DNA of 8,639 nucleotides from Clostridiales bacterium (GTDB lineage Bacteria; Bacillota; Clostridia; Oscillospirales; Ruminococcaceae). The notes below the pieces were generated by a model. The model saw only the letters and a list, made by a program, of their open reading frames with translations. It ran no database searches and was not told where the DNA came from. The stretch lies in NCBI GenBank assembly GCA_012800685.1, contig JAAZIT010000183.1, positions 1 to 8,639 of the forward strand, read 5' to 3'. Below are positions 4,691-8,639 of this stretch, one piece after another; positions within the stretch are counted from its first letter, which is position 1, and every line of letters begins with the position of its first letter. The translations under genes were made by a program, and so were the position numbers.

Positions 4691-6772
4691 ATGCATTCTA
4701 AGTTGAACGAAATTGAACAGGTTAGATTTGGAAAGATTGTCATTGACATAGACAATGGTTTTTCTATTATTACGGCTAGTAATGGGTTCTATGATTTAAC
4801 AAAATATAATCATAAGGATTTAGTAAAAGGCATCTCTTTTGGGGACTTAGTATGCCTTGACAGCCATAGTCCTGAACTAGTACATAACAAGATTATTAAA
4901 AATATCCAAGCTAAGGGCGAGAGCAATCTTATTCACCCGATAAAAACAAAAAATGGTGAGATTATTCATGTCACAAATTACAGCAATCTTGATTATGACT
5001 TGGAAAACAGTCGCAGTACAATCACAATGATAATAACTGATGTTTCAGAGCACCACAGACATGATGAAGAAATCAGACTTAAAAACGAAAAATATAAAAT
5101 GCTCGAACAAAATTTAGTGTCCATGTATATTGAATATGATGTAAATAAGGACACCTTACAGCTTCCAGCAGAAGCCTTTACTGTAGCATCTCAAAGATAT
5201 AATATGTCAAGATATTGGGGAGTTGACACACCAAGATTAACAGTACATCCTGATGATTATGACACTTATAAATCTAGTTGGGATAAATGCTTAAAAAATG
5301 AAGATTCATGTGTAATTGAGTTTAGAACAAAGGCTTTTTCATATGATGACACATATGTATGGTATAGGCTTTCACTTGCCAGTAACGCCGATAGTGACGG
5401 AAAAATAGCTTCTGTTTTCGGAAGAGCCTTTTCTATTGAAATAGAAAAGAACTTAATTGTCAAGGCTGATAACGACCAAAAGCTAATAAATCGACTTTTA
5501 ACCACTGATTCTTTAACTGGTTTGTATAACAGAAAAACTTTTAAAGAGATAGTTGCACAACGCACAAAAGACTTTGATAGTTCAAAATGTTACTCCATAA
5601 CTTATTCAGATATAAATGATTTTTCTTATATAAATGACAACTTCGGTTTTGAAGCTGGAAATCAAGTTCTTCGAGATTTTGCTAATTTTATTAGCCACAA
5701 AGGTGACAATGTTATTAGCTGTCGTATTTATTCTGACTTTTTCCTTACATTTAACGTTGTTGAAAGCCGTGATTTTATTTTAGATATTATACCTAAAATT
5801 AACGATGAGTTTTCTAGTTTACTAAAAGAAAAATATCCTGCAAGTGACCTTCACGTATCATCAGGAGTTTATTTTATTCCAGACGGTGATGTAGACGTAA
5901 CAATTGCAATAGACAATGCCAATCTAGCAAGACGCTCAGTTAAAGGCACTAAGAGCATACCTTGTGGAATATATTCCGAAAGTATGAGAAGAAAACGTAG
6001 CAATGAACAAAAAATTGCGAGCGAATTACATGCAGCCATTGAAAATGGTGATATTGAAATGTTCCTTCAACCAAAATTTTCTCTTTCTAACCGTGAAATT
6101 ATTGGCGCTGAGGCACTAGCTAGGTGGAGAAACTCTGATGGCACACACAAACTTCCATTTGAATTTATTGACGTGCTAGAGAAAGTTGGTTATGTTATTG
6201 AGCTTGACTATTGCATTTTTAAGCAGGCATTAGAACAGCTTCGTATTTGGATTGACAATGGTTATCCGTTAATACCTATATCCGTTAATTTTTCAAGGCT
6301 TCACAACCATAATCCGAATTTTGTAGATAACCTAATTAGCTTGGCTAAGGAATATGATGTTCCTAGCCACTTAATTGAGATTGAAATAACCGAAAGTTCA
6401 TTTGCTCAAGATGTAAATATAATTTTCAAAAATATGTCAAAGCTTAGAGATGACGGTTTCAAAATTAATATGGACGATTTTGGAATCGGTTACTCATCAC
6501 TTTCACTGCTTATGAAAGCACCTGTTGACACTGTTAAGGTTGATAAGTTTTTCGTAAACAATATATCCTCATCTGAGGACGAAAGAAATTATATTAAGCA
6601 GATGTGTGTACTTATTTCAACAACTCAAAAGAACATTATCTTTGAGGGCGTTGAAACCGAACAGCAAGCAAAATTCTTGTATTCATGTGGCTTTAACATG
6701 GCTCAAGGCTGGCTTTTTGATAAAGCTATTCCTGCACCAGAATTTATTAATAAGTACCTAAAGGAGGACTAA
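4691..6772 (+). CDS. PAS-PAS-GGDEF(degenerate)-EAL protein, probable c-di-GMP phosphodiesterase
   Basis: A 693-residue protein with no signal peptide or membrane segment, so a cytoplasmic signalling enzyme. An N-terminal PAS with PAC end covers roughly residues 10-120, a second PAS_3-like module 145-255, a GGDEF domain 265-425 and an EAL domain 440-690. The GGDEF signature is replaced by YSDFF (347-351), and no RxxD inhibitory site precedes it, so diguanylate cyclase activity is unlikely. The EAL side looks intact: GAEALARW (Glu474), the Asn of ISVNFSR (533), EIEITES, the Asp pair of MDDFGIGYSSL (595-596), the Lys of VKVDKFF, EGVET and QGWLF (Gln672). I infer hydrolysis of c-di-GMP, with the PAS modules sensing a signal and the dead GGDEF perhaps binding GTP. 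The ATG at 4691 is preferred over the GTG at 4682 because GAGGTG (4679-4684) lies 6 bases before it. The gene is monocistronic: its own promoter, and a terminator at 6869. Confidence 0.93.
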   Translation: MHSKLNEIEQVRFGKIVIDIDNGFSIITASNGFYDLTKYNHKDLVKGISFGDLVCLDSHSPELVHNKIIKNIQAKGESNLIHPIKTKNGEIIHVTNYSNLDYDLENSRSTITMIITDVSEHHRHDEEIRLKNEKYKMLEQNLVSMYIEYDVNKDTLQLPAEAFTVASQRYNMSRYWGVDTPRLTVHPDDYDTYKSSWDKCLKNEDSCVIEFRTKAFSYDDTYVWYRLSLASNADSDGKIASVFGRAFSIEIEKNLIVKADNDQKLINRLLTTDSLTGLYNRKTFKEIVAQRTKDFDSSKCYSITYSDINDFSYINDNFGFEAGNQVLRDFANFISHKGDNVISCRIYSDFFLTFNVVESRDFILDIIPKINDEFSSLLKEKYPASDLHVSSGVYFIPDGDVDVTIAIDNANLARRSVKGTKSIPCGIYSESMRRKRSNEQKIASELHAAIENGDIEMFLQPKFSLSNREIIGAEALARWRNSDGTHKLPFEFIDVLEKVGYVIELDYCIFKQALEQLRIWIDNGYPLIPISVNFSRLHNHNPNFVDNLISLAKEYDVPSHLIEIEITESSFAQDVNIIFKNMSKLRDDGFKINMDDFGIGYSSLSLLMKAPVDTVKVDKFFVNNISSSEDERNYIKQMCVLISTTQKNIIFEGVETEQQAKFLYSCGFNMAQGWLFDKAIPAPEFINKYLKED

Positions 6773-6868
6773 CTTCTTACAAACAGCTTATTAAAGCTTA
6801 TATATGTTATATTTAAATTTTAAGATTATCCCATAATTACTTGTTTTATCTTAAATATGTTATAAAAG

Positions 6869-6903
6869 AAAAACTGATACTTTCGACAAGTATCAGTTTT
6901 TTT
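6869..6903. terminator. Bidirectional terminator between the EAL gene and proA
   Basis: AAAAACTGATACTT (6869-6882) and AAGTATCAGTTTTT (6888-6901) form a perfect 14-bp stem with a 5-base loop. T residues follow on the plus strand and, by symmetry, on the minus strand. It sits between two convergent genes (stops at 6772 and 6965), so it serves both transcripts. The rest of this gap is AT-rich. ATATGTTATA occurs twice in it (near 6803 and 6856), with nothing else recognisable. Confidence 0.92.
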
Positions 6904-6964
6904 ATTACATATAAATATTATACTTTGGACATTAACGCTTAATTAGTAATTGTTTTATAAAAAC

Positions 6965-8212
6965 CTATCTAATCTGTCCATTTCCATTAATAATATACTT
7001 TGTTGTTGTAAGCTCGCTAAGTCCCATTGGTCCTCTTGCGTGTAGCTTTTGGGTTGAGATACCAATTTCAGCACCCAGTCCAAACTCCTCACCATCTGTA
7101 AATCTTGTTGAACAGTTTACATAAACAGCAGCAGAATCAATTGATTTTTGGAATTTTTCAGCCGACGAAAGAGTATTTGTTATTATGCAATCCGAATGTC
7201 CAGTTGAGTATTTTTGAATGTGAAGTATAGCCTCATCTATATCCTTAACAACCTTAACAGATATAATAAAGTCGTTAAATTCAGTAGCAAAGTCATCCTC
7301 TGTAACATCAACAACACTGTCACCTAGTATTCTTTTTGTTTCAGCACAACCTCTTATTTCAACATTATGCTCATCAAGCTTTGCTTTCATAAGTGGTAAA
7401 AATACCTCTGCAACCTTTTCATGCACCAAACAGCTTTCAAGAGCGTTGCAAACCGATGGACGCTGAGTTTTTCCGTTATCAGTCATTGCTACAGCCATTT
7501 CAATGTCAGCAGTATCGTCAATATAAATATGGCAATTTCCTGTTCCAGTTTCGATAACTGGGACTGTTGCGTTAGCTATAACTGATTTTATAAGCCCTGC
7601 CCCACCACGTGGAATAAGAACATCTATATAGCCATTTGCTTTCATCATTTCAGTTGCAATTTCACGAGATGTATCCTCAACAAGTTGTATAACATCAGGC
7701 GAGAATCCAGTTTCAGATGCTGCGTCTCTCATAATATCAACAAGCTTTTTGTTTGAGTTAAAAGCTTCTTTTCCACCTCTTAAAATAACTGCATTTCCGC
7801 TTTTTAGGCAAAGTGCACCTGCATCAACAGTTACATTTGGTCGAGACTCATAAATTATTCCAATAACACCCATTGGAACTCTAACCTTAGTTATTTTCAT
7901 TCCGTTTGGTCTAACAGAGCCACCTAGTATTTCCCCCACTGGGTCTTGAAGTTTAGCAAGGTTTTCACAAGCTGAAGCTATAGCTTCAATTCTTTCTTCA
8001 TTAAGAGTGAGCCTATCCTGAAGTGAAACTGACATACCATTATTAATAGCATTCTCTAAATCTTTTTTATTAACTTCAATAATTTCCTCTTGGCGAGCTC
8101 TTAGGCATTTCGCAATATTTAAAAGAGCTTGATTTTTAAGCCCTGTATCAGCAGTAGCAATTTTCAGCTTAGCTAATTTTGACTTTTCGCCTAGTTTTTC
8201 AATATAATTCAT
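6965..8212 (-). CDS. proA: Glutamate-5-semialdehyde dehydrogenase (gamma-glutamyl phosphate reductase)
   Basis: Second enzyme of proline synthesis: NADPH-dependent reduction of gamma-glutamyl phosphate to glutamate-5-semialdehyde, in the cytoplasm. It has 415 residues against about 417 in the family, so it is full length. Aldehyde-dehydrogenase fold signatures are visible: MGVIGIIYESRPNVTVDA (114-131), the glycine-rich LRGGKEA (144-150), IPRGGAGLI (200-208), ETGTGNCH (221-228) and the catalytic Cys255 in QRPSVCNALE. The C-terminal LHARGPMGLSELTTTKY is the family signature. The ATG at 8212 has an excellent ribosome site, GAGGAGG, 7 bases upstream. The start lies 15 bases after the proB stop, so the two are one operon whose products form a channelling pair. 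The transcript ends at the terminator at 6869-6903. Confidence 0.98.
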   Translation of the reverse strand: MNYIEKLGEKSKLAKLKIATADTGLKNQALLNIAKCLRARQEEIIEVNKKDLENAINNGMSVSLQDRLTLNEERIEAIASACENLAKLQDPVGEILGGSVRPNGMKITKVRVPMGVIGIIYESRPNVTVDAGALCLKSGNAVILRGGKEAFNSNKKLVDIMRDAASETGFSPDVIQLVEDTSREIATEMMKANGYIDVLIPRGGAGLIKSVIANATVPVIETGTGNCHIYIDDTADIEMAVAMTDNGKTQRPSVCNALESCLVHEKVAEVFLPLMKAKLDEHNVEIRGCAETKRILGDSVVDVTEDDFATEFNDFIISVKVVKDIDEAILHIQKYSTGHSDCIITNTLSSAEKFQKSIDSAAVYVNCSTRFTDGEEFGLGAEIGISTQKLHARGPMGLSELTTTKYIINGNGQIR

Positions 8213-8227
8213 ATTAAAACCTCCTCA

Positions 8228-8639
8228 TTATTTATTGGCACAAAAGAGTGTTCCTATTTGCTTTCCCTCAAATAAATCATAAAGCTTTTTAGGATTTGAG
8301 CCGTTCATTATTATCATATCTATTCCTGATTCGTTAGCAATTTCAGCAGCAACAACCTTGGTTTTCATTCCACCAGTTCCAAATCTTGAGCCTGCTCCAC
8401 CAGCCAAATCATGAATTTCATCAGTAATTTTATTAACAACTGGAATTAGAGTTGCATCTTCATTTGTCCTTGGATCACTATCATAAAGCCCATCAATGTC
8501 AGACATAATTACGACTAAATCAGCATTTATTACAGTGGCAATAATAGCTGCAAGTGAGTCGTTTTCCCCCATTTCAAGCTCTAACTCGTCGATACTAACG
8601 GTATCATTTTCATTAACAATAGGAATAACCCCTTGTGCA
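8228..8639 (-). CDS. proB: Glutamate 5-kinase, N-terminus cut by window edge, no PUA domain
   Basis: First enzyme of proline synthesis: ATP-dependent phosphorylation of glutamate to the labile gamma-glutamyl phosphate that ProA reduces. The frame continues through the right edge; 136 codons are visible, beginning inside AQGVIPIVNENDTVS. Amino-acid-kinase signatures follow: MGENDSLAA, LVVIMSDIDGLYDSDP (nucleotide and phosphate binding) and SRFGTGGMKTK (the ATP-site glycines and lysine). The protein ends at IGTLFCANK, directly after the kinase fold. The C-terminal PUA domain of about 90 residues found in the E. coli enzyme is missing, as in the short ProB of some other bacteria. An internal ATG at 8572 is not the start, since conserved sequence precedes it. 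The regulator and promoter must lie outside the window. Confidence 0.95.
   Translation of the reverse strand, partial: AQGVIPIVNENDTVSIDELELEMGENDSLAAIIATVINADLVVIMSDIDGLYDSDPRTNEDATLIPVVNKITDEIHDLAGGAGSRFGTGGMKTKVVAAEIANESGIDMIIMNGSNPKKLYDLFEGKQIGTLFCANK

Overview
The window is low-GC DNA (roughly one third G+C by eye) with strong SigA-type promoters, purine-rich Shine-Dalgarno sites and intrinsic terminators with U-tracts. It encodes oxygen-sensitive pyruvate formate-lyase with its activase. This points to an anaerobic Firmicute, most likely a Clostridia member of gut or rumen type. The species cannot be named from the sequence alone.

Layout. Positions 1-710 (minus) hold uracil-DNA glycosylase, cut by the left edge. 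It is preceded by a 54-residue single-span membrane protein whose stop lies one base from the ung start, and both follow a near-consensus promoter at 744-772. Positions 711-1284 form a 574-bp stretch with no confident gene. It contains a second strong promoter pointing the other way (815-843, plus), a doubtful 25-codon reading frame, two competing hairpins, the terminator of the pfl operon and a short decayed coding remnant next to a 12-bp direct repeat. Positions 1285-4247 (minus) are pflB-pflA. Positions 4315-4427 carry their leader, a ZTP (pfl-motif) riboswitch that overlaps an intrinsic terminator. Positions 4691-6772 (plus) encode a cytoplasmic PAS-PAS-GGDEF-EAL protein with a degenerate GGDEF site and an intact EAL site, so probably a c-di-GMP phosphodiesterase. 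A bidirectional terminator at 6869-6903 separates it from the convergent proline genes proA (complete) and proB (cut by the right edge).

How the parts work together. The best regulatory story is pflBA. ZMP/ZTP accumulate when 10-formyl-tetrahydrofolate is scarce. Pyruvate formate-lyase makes the formate from which that cofactor is charged, so ZTP sensing in the pflB leader closes a feedback loop between one-carbon status and formate production. The divergent phosphodiesterase has its own promoter in the same intergenic region. proB-proA is the usual first part of proline synthesis. ung with its small membrane protein looks like an independent unit. I saw no CRISPR array, tRNA, rRNA, phage gene or intact insertion sequence. 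No wholly new multi-gene system is evident. The least explained parts are the orphan promoter and hairpins at 815-1127 and the small membrane protein coupled to ung.
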